A stretch of DNA of 46,591 nt from 13-1-40CM-70-15 sp964641215 (lineage in GTDB: Bacteria; Gemmatimonadota; Gemmatimonadetes; Gemmatimonadales; GWC2-71-9). Both the position numbers and the translations under genes were made by a program. The notes beneath the pieces are model-generated. The model saw only the letters and a program-made list of their open reading frames with translations, searched no databases and was not told the origin of the DNA. The DNA lies in NCBI GenBank assembly GCA_964641215.1, contig CAZXKD010000003.1, positions 1-46,591 of the forward strand, given 5' to 3'. Position 1 is the first letter of the stretch. The number at the start of each line of letters is the position of its first letter. Shown here piece by piece: positions 1 to 7,575 of the stretch.

Positions 1-130
1 CGGTATGGGATCTAGCACCCGCCTGCACCGCGTGAACCTTATCTGTGTTCTTCTTCGAAGCCCGTTGTTGCGACGCTGCCAACCCTTTGCTGGCCGTCTC
101 TTGCGGGCTCGCGCGCGCCCGGAGCTTGCC

Positions 131-2752
131 ATGAGACGCCTCGAACTCGCTCTCGCCGTCACTGCCCTCTTCGCCGTTGGATGTACGAAGGATCAGCCGG
201 TACAGCCGCCCACTAACGCGGGGCCGGCGTTTCTGATTTCGGATGGAACGCACGCCGGCGGGAACGCGAACTTCTTCTTCCTGCCGCCGCTCGTCCCGGA
301 TCCTAGCGGGAGTCTCAACTTCAACGCGGCCACGTTCAATCCCAAGCTCTCGCCTGTCGTCGATGTATGCCGGTTGCAGGACAATCCTCTTTCAGTCCCC
401 AGCACGGACTGCCTCCTTGATGCCCAAGGCAATCCGGTGCTCGTGTTCGGGCCTGCGCCCATGCCTTTGGACGGTCAGCAGTACCACCTCAATTGGGACA
501 CTGGGTCCCCGACGCTGCTGGACCCAAACGGGTTCTATCGCATCAAAGTACGCGGCGCGCGCCAGGGCACCGTGCTTGGCTTCCTCGATCTGGACCCAGT
601 GACCGGAGGCGTGAAGAACCTGAGGAGCGGGGAGGTCGTGCAGTTCCAGGATGGCCGCACACTGCCGATCAAGGTGCGAATCCAGGAGGGGGCGTTTGGG
701 TCGACAAACCCGGATCACGTCGAGCAGACGGTGGGCAATGTTGCGACGATCGTGACGACGAATACCGGGTTCGCGGGCGCGTCATTTCCGGACGGTTGGA
801 TTCCCCAGAACGCAGTGAATGCAGGGATCACCCAGGTCGTCGTCATCGTCGAACGGAAGCCGGTGCACGACGCGACGCCGTCAACCAGCTGCCTGCAGAG
901 CGGCCTCGTCGAGCTCGAGGGCTGCTATCGGTTCCGGACCGACCCCGATCTGCACCAGTTCGGGCCTTTCAGCGTCCATGTGATCGAGGGAGTGTGCTTC
1001 CAGATGCCGATCAACACTCAGGCGCCGTTCCAGTTGTTCCGACGGGCGGAAGATACCGAGGGTAACCCGAAGAGGCAGACCGTCGCGCTGGAGGACGCAT
1101 ACGCACCGTTCCTGCAGTGCGCCACCTTCGCCGTGACCCGGCCGGCGCTGACGCTGCGTGCCCTTAGATCTGGCCACTTCCAACAGTTTGCCAGTGCTGG
1201 TTGGCACGCGATCCTGCGGGGCATCGGGCGCCTCCTCACCCCCGAAGCGCTGCACGCGGTTGACCTCGGGGCCGGTGGTAGTACCGATGGGTTCAGCGTC
1301 TCGGGGTACGCCCGCGGGGCGACCATGACCAAGACGGCGGCCACCGATAATCAGAGTGCCACCGCGGGTATGGCGGTGTTGCGAGCTCCAGAGGTGTGCC
1401 TGACCTTGTTGCATCCGACCCCCGGCGCGCCGCTCGTAGGGGACCCCGTGACGTTCACGGTTAAGGCTGGTGGCGGGACAGTTGACGAAGCGCCCAGCGC
1501 AACGGTGCTCACGGGGACGGACGGGTGTGCGCATGTTCCCTGGGTCTTGGGGTCGACTCCGGGCGCCAATAGCCTGGAGGCAACGGCGCTGGCGTTCGGA
1601 AGCCCACAGCCGTTCACCGCGACGGGAACGGCGCCCCCCGTGGAGATCGCCGCCAACAACTTCGTGATCGACCTGCGCGACGGTATGATCGCGAACGCGT
1701 CGGTCTTTAAGGGGGGTGGGTTCTACAAGGGCACGCAGGTTGTCTTTGCTTCAGGGCTCGTGTACGGCACGAGCGTGAACGACGTCCTCGTGGGCTATAA
1801 CACGAGGAACGGTACCTCCGATTTCGACCTCACCTCGGCGCCGACGCTAGCGGGCACGAATCCGCTACATACTTCGGCCCAGCTCAACCCCCGTGCGCCG
1901 GGCACCGGGATTTCAGGAGTGAGCGTCGCCCAGGAATCCTTCGCGTACAGCAGCGCTCCGGACGCCGATTACGTGCTGCTCAAATACACGTTCACGAACA
2001 CAGGCGGGGCTGCGGTGACGAACGTTTTCGCTGGGTACGTCGCCGACCTGGATCTGCTGTATTCGGGAACACCCGATGATGATCTCGCGTCCTTCGCGGC
2101 GGCCCTCGGGGTGACGGAGGCCACTGAGTCGCACTCGGCGTCGTTCCCGCAGGTCATCGGGATCGTGCCGATCTCGAGCGCGGGCGCGGGGCTCAACTAC
2201 CAGGGCTACGTGAGACCGGACCTGGCGACCGGGACGCAGCCGAGAGATCCGGTGACCTCGGCGGGGTACTTCAACCGGATGAGTCATGGCATCTTGAACC
2301 CCGATCTTCTCGGCCCCAGCGACATCCGCCAGCTGGTCGGCCTGGGGCCCTTCTCCATTCCGGCTGGGGGCTCGCAGGTCGTCTGGTTCGCCCTCGTCGG
2401 CGGCGACAACAGCGCCGCCTTCGCGGCGAATGTCACGGCGGCTCGGACCAAGGTGGCGGCCCTCAGTTCCTCTTTGCCGCGCTTGGCATGTAGCCTCGAG
2501 CCGACCTTGCACTCGATCACGGGCGACGTGTCAACCTCCATCCAGTTCATGAACCAAACGTCGGGGCCTGTGACGGTGTATTGGCTCAACTACCAGGGAG
2601 AGCGAGTGATCTATAACACGCTCCTCGCCGGACAGTCCTACGACCAGCAAACGTTCCTCACTCATCCCTGGGTAGTGACTGATGCGAATGGCGTCTGTCT
2701 GGGAATCTGGTTGCCCTCGGCATCGCCAGGCGTTGCTGTGATCGGGGGGTGA
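131..2752 (+). CDS. Secreted lipoprotein with C-terminal VHL-beta-like domain
   Basis: Unrecognised large surface protein of 873 residues. I chose the ATG at 131 rather than the frame-open codon at 5 because GGAG lies just upstream (121-124) and the N-terminus then reads as a lipoprotein signal: positive residues 2-3, a hydrophobic stretch and AVGC with Cys18 as the likely lipidated residue. Residues 19-420 are beta-rich with scattered cysteines and match no family I know. Residues about 422-503 look like a bacterial Ig-like domain. Residues about 792-873 resemble the von Hippel-Lindau beta domain: an IQFMNQT strand, then VYWLNYQGE, a Y-x-TLLAG turn, and TFLTHPWVV followed by G-V-C-L. A strong hairpin follows the stop. 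The lipoprotein call is fairly secure and the VHL-like call is motif-based. The function is unknown; binding or scaffolding outside the cell is a guess. Confidence 0.75.
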   Translation: MRRLELALAVTALFAVGCTKDQPVQPPTNAGPAFLISDGTHAGGNANFFFLPPLVPDPSGSLNFNAATFNPKLSPVVDVCRLQDNPLSVPSTDCLLDAQGNPVLVFGPAPMPLDGQQYHLNWDTGSPTLLDPNGFYRIKVRGARQGTVLGFLDLDPVTGGVKNLRSGEVVQFQDGRTLPIKVRIQEGAFGSTNPDHVEQTVGNVATIVTTNTGFAGASFPDGWIPQNAVNAGITQVVVIVERKPVHDATPSTSCLQSGLVELEGCYRFRTDPDLHQFGPFSVHVIEGVCFQMPINTQAPFQLFRRAEDTEGNPKRQTVALEDAYAPFLQCATFAVTRPALTLRALRSGHFQQFASAGWHAILRGIGRLLTPEALHAVDLGAGGSTDGFSVSGYARGATMTKTAATDNQSATAGMAVLRAPEVCLTLLHPTPGAPLVGDPVTFTVKAGGGTVDEAPSATVLTGTDGCAHVPWVLGSTPGANSLEATALAFGSPQPFTATGTAPPVEIAANNFVIDLRDGMIANASVFKGGGFYKGTQVVFASGLVYGTSVNDVLVGYNTRNGTSDFDLTSAPTLAGTNPLHTSAQLNPRAPGTGISGVSVAQESFAYSSAPDADYVLLKYTFTNTGGAAVTNVFAGYVADLDLLYSGTPDDDLASFAAALGVTEATESHSASFPQVIGIVPISSAGAGLNYQGYVRPDLATGTQPRDPVTSAGYFNRMSHGILNPDLLGPSDIRQLVGLGPFSIPAGGSQVVWFALVGGDNSAAFAANVTAARTKVAALSSSLPRLACSLEPTLHSITGDVSTSIQFMNQTSGPVTVYWLNYQGERVIYNTLLAGQSYDQQTFLTHPWVVTDANGVCLGIWLPSASPGVAVIGG

Positions 2753-2763
2753 CAAGGGGCTAG

Positions 2764-2788
2764 GGGGCGGCTCCCAGGGAGCCGCCCC
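2764..2788 (+). terminator. Strong hairpin after the lipoprotein gene
   Basis: A 12-base arm at 2764-2775 (GGGGCGGCTCCC) is exactly complementary to 2777-2788, effectively an 11-bp GC-rich stem with a 3-base loop. It begins 11 bases after the stop of the lipoprotein gene. Only a weak T-rich stretch follows (AATTTA), and that overlaps the tyrA promoter, so it may be a partial terminator that separates the two genes. Confidence 0.6.
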
Positions 2789-2793
2789 TCGAA

Positions 2794-2822
2794 TTTACGG
2801 GCCCCGCACGGGCGACTAGCTT
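2794..2822 (+). promoter_or_regulatory. Promoter of tyrA, probably giving a leaderless mRNA
   Basis: TTTACG (2794-2799), a 17-base spacer and TAGCTT (2817-2822) fit a housekeeping promoter. Only 7 bases separate the -10 box from the GTG start at 2830, and there is no Shine-Dalgarno sequence, so transcription should start at or next to the start codon. Confidence 0.5.
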
Positions 2823-2829
2823 CCCTCCC

Positions 2830-3672
2830 GTGCGCCCCACCACGCTCGGCATCATTGGCCTCGGCGCCATCGGCGGCTCCCTGGCGCGCCGCGCCAAGGT
2901 CGCCGGCATCGCCACCGTCATCGGCTGGTCGCCCGACGGCCTGGAACGGGTGACCGCCGTACAGCAGGGCGCTCTCGACGACACGCCGCACCACGCCCGC
3001 GACGTCGCCCGGGCCGTTCAGTTGCTGGTGCTCGCCGCCCCTCCCGCCGCCAACCTGGAGCTGCTGCAAACCCTCGCCCCCCACCTCTCGCCCGGAGCCC
3101 TGGTCACGGACGTCGGCTCGGTCAAGCGCGCCATCGTGGCCCGGGCCGAAGCGCTGGGCCTAGAGACGCGCTACGCGGGGAGCCATCCTCTCGCCGGCAC
3201 CCAGCGGCGCGGCTTCGAGGCGTCGCGGGCGGACCTGTTCCGGGGAGCCGTGGTGTACGTGACGCCCACCGCCGGCGGCCACGGCGCGGCCCGGGAAGTG
3301 GCGCACTTCTGGGACACGGTGTGCGAAGCGCACCCCGTCGTGCTCGACGCGGCCCGCCACGATGCCCAGGTGGCGATCACCAGCCACCTCCCCCAGATCG
3401 TCGCGTCGCTGCTCGGCATTTTCCTGGCACGCCACCTGCCGGCCGGGGCCACGCTGGGTCCCGGCGCGCGGGACACGACGCGCATCGCGGCGAGCGATCC
3501 CGGTCTGTGGACCGAAATCCTGCTCATGAACCGGGACGAGCTGCTCCCCGCGCTGCGATCCCTCGAAGAGCCGCTGGGAGAGATCGAGCGCGCTCTCGAG
3601 GCCGGCGATGCCGGCGCGCTGCGCGGATGGCTCACCCGCGCCGCCCTGTGGCGGCAGAGGATCGACGGGTGA
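2830..3672 (+). CDS. tyrA: Prephenate dehydrogenase
   Basis: It converts prephenate to 4-hydroxyphenylpyruvate with NAD(P) in tyrosine synthesis, in the cytosol. The 280-residue protein opens with a Rossmann motif (IIGLGAIGGSLA, Gly10-Gly16). It carries the family's GSHPLAG segment with the likely catalytic His119, and SHLPQ around His186. No ACT regulatory domain follows, so this is the short single-function form. The GTG start gives a normal N-terminus and lies 7 bases after a -10 box. The stop overlaps aroA by 4 bases, so the two aromatic amino acid genes are co-transcribed. The related arogenate dehydrogenase activity cannot be excluded from sequence. Confidence 0.93.
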   Translation: MRPTTLGIIGLGAIGGSLARRAKVAGIATVIGWSPDGLERVTAVQQGALDDTPHHARDVARAVQLLVLAAPPAANLELLQTLAPHLSPGALVTDVGSVKRAIVARAEALGLETRYAGSHPLAGTQRRGFEASRADLFRGAVVYVTPTAGGHGAAREVAHFWDTVCEAHPVVLDAARHDAQVAITSHLPQIVASLLGIFLARHLPAGATLGPGARDTTRIAASDPGLWTEILLMNRDELLPALRSLEEPLGEIERALEAGDAGALRGWLTRAALWRQRIDG

Positions 3673-4958
3673 AGGTCGCAGGCACCGTGCGCGTGCCGGG
3701 AGACAAGAGCATCTCCCACCGCGCCCTGATGCTGGCCGCGCTAGCCCGGCCCAGCGGCACGAGCGAGCTCACCGGCCTGCTCACAGGGGAGGACGTGAAG
3801 AGCACGGCGGGTGTGTTGCGACAGCTCGGCGCCGACATTTCGTCCATTCGGGAAGGCGGGAAGGTTGCGGTTCACGCATCCCGCATCACGCATCCCGCAT
3901 CCACGTTGTACTGTGGCAACTCCGGCACCACGGCCCGCCTCACCCTCGGGCTACTCGCTGGACACGCGTTCCGGGCGCGGCTCACCGGCGACGCTTCGCT
4001 GCGCAGGCGGCCGATGCGACGGGTGACCGAGCCGCTGCGGGCGATGGGTGCCCTTATAGAGGAAGAGCGCGGCGACGGCCTCCCCCTCACCATTCAGGGG
4101 GGGCGACTCCGGCCGCTCTCCTACACGACGCCGGTGGCGAGCGCGCAGCTCAAGAGCGCGCTCCTGCTGGCGGCGCTGACGGGGCGCGTGCCGGTGACGA
4201 TCCGCGAGCCGTATCGCTCGCGCGATCACACGGAGCGGCTATTCGTGCATCTGGGGCTCGACCTGCATCTCCACGACGGAGCCGTCAGCTATCAGCCGTC
4301 GGCCGTCAGAGTCCCGGCGTTTCGGCTCACCGTGCCCGGGGACGCCTCCAGCGCCGCCTTTCTCGTCGCGGCAGCCGTGCTGGCGGAAGCCGGCGAGTTG
4401 CTGATCGAGAACGTCGGCGTGAATCCGACGCGCACGGGGTTCCTCGTCGTCCTGGAGCGGATGGGCGCCCACGTGGAGCGGGTGAACCTCGGCGAGGAGG
4501 GCGGCGAGCCGGTGGCCGACTTGCTGGTGCGACCGGCCGCGCTGCACGCGACGAGCGTGGCGGAGGCGGAAGTGCCGACCCTCGTGGACGAGATCCCGGT
4601 ACTCGCCGTGCTGGCGAGCCGAGTCGAGGGAGGGGGGGAAACGGTATTTCGGGAGGTCGGGGAGCTGCGCGTGAAGGAGAGCAACCGGCTGGAGCTGCTG
4701 GCCGCGAATCTGCGTGCCGTCGGCGTGGCGGCGGACGCCCGCGGCAATGACCTGCATGTCCGAGGCACCGAGCGCCCGCCCCGAGGCCGCGTCGACACGG
4801 CGCGGGATCATCGGCTCGCGATGGCGTTCGCGGTGCTCGGCACCCTCCCGGGCGCGGACGTGCGGCTCTCCGAGCGGCGCTCGGTGGCGATCAGCTACCC
4901 CGGGTTCTTCACGGACCTGAACAGGATCACGCCGCGTGCTACGCGTCATCGCGATTGA
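3669..4958 (+). CDS. aroA: 5-enolpyruvylshikimate-3-phosphate synthase
   Basis: Transfers enolpyruvyl from PEP to shikimate-3-phosphate, the sixth step of the shikimate pathway. The 429 residues keep all expected motifs: PGDKSISHRAL (Lys13), CGNSGTTARL near 83, SAQLKSALLLAAL, YRSRDHTERLF, ELRVKESNRLE near 336 and DHRLAMAFAVLG near 380. The GNSGTTARL form resembles the Bacillus/Staphylococcus type more than the enterobacterial GNAGTAMR type. The GTG at 3669 gives the canonical start and overlaps tyrA by 4 bases. Two heptamer arrays sit in-frame within it (residues about 69-78, just before CGNSGTT, and about 205-214), both in loops between conserved blocks. The 3' end overlaps cmk by 23 bases. 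Confidence 0.95.
   Translation: MKVAGTVRVPGDKSISHRALMLAALARPSGTSELTGLLTGEDVKSTAGVLRQLGADISSIREGGKVAVHASRITHPASTLYCGNSGTTARLTLGLLAGHAFRARLTGDASLRRRPMRRVTEPLRAMGALIEEERGDGLPLTIQGGRLRPLSYTTPVASAQLKSALLLAALTGRVPVTIREPYRSRDHTERLFVHLGLDLHLHDGAVSYQPSAVRVPAFRLTVPGDASSAAFLVAAAVLAEAGELLIENVGVNPTRTGFLVVLERMGAHVERVNLGEEGGEPVADLLVRPAALHATSVAEAEVPTLVDEIPVLAVLASRVEGGGETVFREVGELRVKESNRLELLAANLRAVGVAADARGNDLHVRGTERPPRGRVDTARDHRLAMAFAVLGTLPGADVRLSERRSVAISYPGFFTDLNRITPRATRHRD
3873..3900 (+). repeat. In-frame heptamer array in aroA (1)
   Basis: Four tandem 7-bp units alternate CACGCAT (3873, 3887) and CCCGCAT (3880, 3894). They encode part of a linker (ASRITHPAS) immediately before the conserved CGNSGTT substrate loop of aroA. 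Confidence 0.9.
4281..4308 (+). repeat. In-frame heptamer array in aroA (2)
   Basis: Four tandem 7-bp units, consensus GCCGTCA, with the second unit GCTATCA and the third ending in G. They encode VSYQPSAV in a loop between two aroA motifs. The unit is a circular permutation of TCAGCCG, the unit used in the rpsI-rpsB and fabI intergenic hairpins. Confidence 0.9.
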
Positions 4959-5640
4959 CGGACCGGCGGCCTCCGGCAAGTCGACGACCGCGGCGGCGGT
5001 GGCCGGGGCGCTGGAGTGGGCGCATCTCGATTCCGGAGCGCTGTATCGCGCCTTGACGCTGGCCACGCTCGACACCATCGGGGAAACGGGAAAGGGGAAA
5101 GGGGAAACGTGGAGCGCCCAGCGGATTGTCGATCTGGGGAACACTCTGCCCGTACAATTGGCATTGATCGGGGGAGCATTCCGGCCGGTCGTGGCAGGGG
5201 TGGACGTCGAGGAGGCGATTCGCTCGGAGCGGGTCACCCGGCATGTGTCGGCGGTGGCGGCGCTCCCCGAAGTCCGGGCCTGGGTCAACGCGCAACAGCG
5301 CCGCGCGGTCGAAGCGCATCCGGCCGGCGTCGTCGTGGACGGGCGCGACATCGGCACGGTGGTCTTTCCTGAGGCGCCGCTCAAGGTCTTCCTGACCGCT
5401 CACCCGGAGGAGCGAGCCCGACGCCGCATCACTCAGCGAGGGGGGGGAAAGGCCCCCGACGACGCCACGCTGCGGCGCGAGAGCGAGGCGCTTGCCGCTC
5501 GAGATGCGGCCGACGCGAGCCGCCCGGTGGCGCCGCTGCGACCGGCGGCCGACGCGGTTCAGCTCGACACGACGCGCCTGTCGTTCGAGGCCCAGGTCGC
5601 GCGGATCGTGGCGCTGGCGCGGGAACGGTTCCCTGGCTAG
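4936..5640 (+). CDS. cmk: Cytidylate kinase
   Basis: Phosphorylates CMP and dCMP with ATP in pyrimidine nucleotide recycling. The 234 residues contain a P-loop (IDGPAASGKST, residues 7-17), DSGALYRALT, and VVVDGRDIGTVVFPEAPLKVF followed by an Arg-rich lid. A heptamer array encodes ETGKGKGET at about residues 49-58, just after the ALYRALT helix. A run of eight G (5440-5447) encodes part of the Gly-rich stretch near residue 170. The GTG start at 4936 gives the canonical LRVIAIDGP opening and lies inside the aroA 3' end. The order aroA-cmk-rpsA is common in bacteria. Confidence 0.94.
   Translation: MLRVIAIDGPAASGKSTTAAAVAGALEWAHLDSGALYRALTLATLDTIGETGKGKGETWSAQRIVDLGNTLPVQLALIGGAFRPVVAGVDVEEAIRSERVTRHVSAVAALPEVRAWVNAQQRRAVEAHPAGVVVDGRDIGTVVFPEAPLKVFLTAHPEERARRRITQRGGGKAPDDATLRRESEALAARDAADASRPVAPLRPAADAVQLDTTRLSFEAQVARIVALARERFPG
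5081..5108 (+). repeat. In-frame heptamer array in cmk
   Basis: Four tandem units: GGGAAAC at 5081 and 5102, GGGAAAG at 5088 and 5095. Same class as the array at 21550-21577. Confidence 0.9.
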
Positions 5641-5721
5641 CTTCCCCCGTCCCTTAGCCACCTCCGGGCGCGTGCCCGGGGTTCGCTCGTGTCCAAACTC
5701 GCAACCGAACCGGTGTAGCGA

Positions 5722-7434
5722 ATGCTGGTAGAAGCGCAGGACCTCGAGGATTCCGCGCCCGAGCGCCCTCCCAAGAAGACCACCCACTCGCAGCTGCGCA
5801 GGATGTCCGGTGTCGACGAGGAGTACTCCCCGGACGAAATCGCGAAGATGACGGAGCTGTACGAGGGGACCCTCTCGAACATCGAGGAAGGCGAGATCGT
5901 CAAGTCCAAAGTGCTGCGCGTGACCGATACCGCCGTCATTCTCGACGTCGGCTTCAAGTCCGAAGGCGCGGTGCCGATCGACGAGTTCAAGGATCCCAAG
6001 AGCCTCAAGGAAGGAGACGAGGTCGAGGTCTACCTCGAGCACCTCGAGGACCAGGAAGGCGCGGTGGTCCTCTCGAAGAAGAAGGCCGACTTCATGCGGG
6101 TGTGGGAGCGGATCCGCGAGGCCTACGAGAAGGATGAGCCGGTCTCGGGCACGCTGGTGAAGAAGATCAAGGGTGGCGTGGTGGTGGACCTGATGGGCGT
6201 GGACGCCTTCCTGCCTGGCAGCCAGATCGCGCTGCGGCGCGTGCCGAACATCGACGAGCTGCTGGGGCAATCCTTCGAGTTCAAGATCATCAAGCTCAAC
6301 AAGCGGCGTCGCAATATCGTCGTGTCGCGCCGCGTGCTGCTCGAGGCCGAGCGCAAGACCAAACGCGACGTGCTGATGAAGGAGCTCTCCGTCGGCCAGG
6401 TCCGGAAGGGCACGGTCAAGAACATCACCGACTTCGGCGCGTTCATCGACCTGGGCGGCGTGGACGGCCTGCTGCACATCACCGACATGAGCTACGGTCG
6501 CGTCTCGCACCCCTCCGAGATGGTGCACATCGGCCAGGAGCTCGAGGTGAAGGTGCTCGACATCGATTGGGAGCGCGAGCGCATCAGCTTGGGCCTGAAG
6601 CAGCTGCTGGCCTACCCGTGGCAGAACGTCGCCGCCAAGTACCCGGTCGGCACGCGCGTACAGGGCAAGGTCGTCTCGATCACCAACTACGGCGCGTTCG
6701 TCGAGCTGGAGCCGGGCATCGAGGGCCTCGTGCATATCTCCGAGATGAGCTGGACCCGCAACGTCCGGCACCCCTCGAAGATTGTCTCCATCGGCGAGAC
6801 CATCGAAGCGGTCGTGCTCAAGGTGGACGAGACGGAGGAGAAGGTCTCCCTCGGCATGAAGCAGACCGAAGAAGATCCGTGGATGGCCCTGCCGCAGAAA
6901 TACCCGGTCGGCACCCGTATCACGGGCAAGGTCCGCAACCTCACTTCGTTCGGCGCGTTCGTGGAGATCGAGCCGGGCATCGACGGCCTGATCCACATCT
7001 CCGACATGTCCTGGACGAAACGGGTCCAGCATCCCTCGGAGGTCGTGAAGAAAGGTGACGAAGTCGAAGTGCTGATCCTCAACGTGGACGCAGAGAACAA
7101 GCGGATCTCCCTGGGCCTGAAGCAGGCGCAGGAGGATCCATGGCTGCGCATCGGCGAGACCTATCCGGTCGGCACGGAGCTGCGGGGCCGCGTGCTGCGC
7201 CTGATGGACAAGGGCGTGGTGGTCGACCTCGGCCACGATATCGAGGGCTTCGTACCGATGTCGCAGCTGGGCATCCCCGACATCCAGAACCCCGCCGACG
7301 CGGTGAAGGAAGGGCAGGCGGTGGAGCTGAAAGTGCTGGAAGTGGACCCCATTCACCATCGGATCGTGCTGGCGGCCACCGGATTCCCCAAGGACGAAGG
7401 CGGGGAGACGGCGAGCGTGCAGACAGACGCCTAG
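5722..7434 (+). CDS. rpsA: 30S ribosomal protein S1
   Basis: Binds mRNA on the 30S subunit and helps initiation on structured or weakly Shine-Dalgarno-led messages. The 570-residue protein has an acidic N-terminal extension (about 1-50) and six S1 repeats beginning near residues 56, 139, 224, 308, 395 and 482. Repeats 3-5 are the most alike (G-x-V-x-x-x-T-x-[FY]-GAF[IV], then G-L-[LIV]-HI[ST][DE]MS). The six-repeat length matches proteobacterial-type S1. An 81-base spacer after cmk contains a short GC hairpin (about 5664-5679). A clear terminator follows. The many genes here without a Shine-Dalgarno sequence are consistent with a role for a full-length S1, although that link is inference. Confidence 0.95.
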   Translation: MLVEAQDLEDSAPERPPKKTTHSQLRRMSGVDEEYSPDEIAKMTELYEGTLSNIEEGEIVKSKVLRVTDTAVILDVGFKSEGAVPIDEFKDPKSLKEGDEVEVYLEHLEDQEGAVVLSKKKADFMRVWERIREAYEKDEPVSGTLVKKIKGGVVVDLMGVDAFLPGSQIALRRVPNIDELLGQSFEFKIIKLNKRRRNIVVSRRVLLEAERKTKRDVLMKELSVGQVRKGTVKNITDFGAFIDLGGVDGLLHITDMSYGRVSHPSEMVHIGQELEVKVLDIDWERERISLGLKQLLAYPWQNVAAKYPVGTRVQGKVVSITNYGAFVELEPGIEGLVHISEMSWTRNVRHPSKIVSIGETIEAVVLKVDETEEKVSLGMKQTEEDPWMALPQKYPVGTRITGKVRNLTSFGAFVEIEPGIDGLIHISDMSWTKRVQHPSEVVKKGDEVEVLILNVDAENKRISLGLKQAQEDPWLRIGETYPVGTELRGRVLRLMDKGVVVDLGHDIEGFVPMSQLGIPDIQNPADAVKEGQAVELKVLEVDPIHHRIVLAATGFPKDEGGETASVQTDA

Positions 7435-7447
7435 ACGTCTAGACGCC
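7421..7447 (+). repeat. Left arm of octamer inverted repeat after rpsA
   Basis: Contains two 8-bp units (CTAGACGT at 7431, CTAGACGC at 7439) and pairs imperfectly with the octamer array at 7513-7540. The two arms enclose the rpsA terminator. The rpsA stop codon (7432-7434) lies inside this arm. Confidence 0.65.
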
Positions 7448-7465
7448 CAGCGGGATGCAGGAACG

Positions 7466-7498
7466 AGGGGTCAGGAGAAGCCTTCCTGACCCCTTCTT
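7466..7498 (+). terminator. Rho-independent terminator of rpsA
   Basis: A perfect 11-bp stem (7466-7476, AGGGGTCAGGA, with 7484-7494) and a 7-base loop, followed by TCTT. It lies 31 bases after the rpsA stop and ends the tyrA-aroA-cmk-rpsA unit. Confidence 0.85.
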
Positions 7499-7515
7499 AC
7501 TGCGTACCGCCAGCG

Positions 7516-7567
7516 GTCTAAACGTCTAGCCGTCTGCCTATCCGTCTGGCCGCCTGGCCGTCTATCT
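7516..7567 (+). repeat. Octamer array before pccB
   Basis: Tandem units of 8 bp related to GTCTAGCC, at 7516, 7524, 7544, 7552 and 7560, with a 12-base irregular unit at 7532. It is complementary to the arm at 7421-7447 on the other side of the rpsA terminator. Its last unit contributes the possible -10 box of pccB (TATCTT, 7563-7568). Confidence 0.7.
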
Positions 7568-7568
7568 T
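7563..7568 (+). promoter_or_regulatory. Possible -10 element of pccB
   Basis: TATCTT ends 7 bases before the ATG at 7576, the same geometry as at tyrA, hisS and the ferredoxin gene. No good -35 hexamer is visible 16-18 bases upstream, so support is weak. Confidence 0.3.
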
Positions 7569-7575
7569 TTCGGCC

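Noticed and set aside
5..130. N-terminal extension of the lipoprotein from position 5
   Set aside because: The extension has no ribosome binding site and would bury the lipoprotein signal. The ATG at 131 has GGAG upstream and a lipobox after it.
5664..5679. Short GC hairpin (CCGGGC-GCGT-GCCCGG) as the cmk terminator
   Set aside because: There is no T-run and the stem is only about 6-8 bp. It could as well be part of the rpsA leader, so it is mentioned only in the rpsA entry.
4939..7359. Very long open frame on the minus strand opposite cmk and rpsA
   Set aside because: It mirrors the strongly biased codons of rpsA. The translation is low-complexity His/Leu/Asp-rich with no domain, and the plus strand holds clear cmk and S1.
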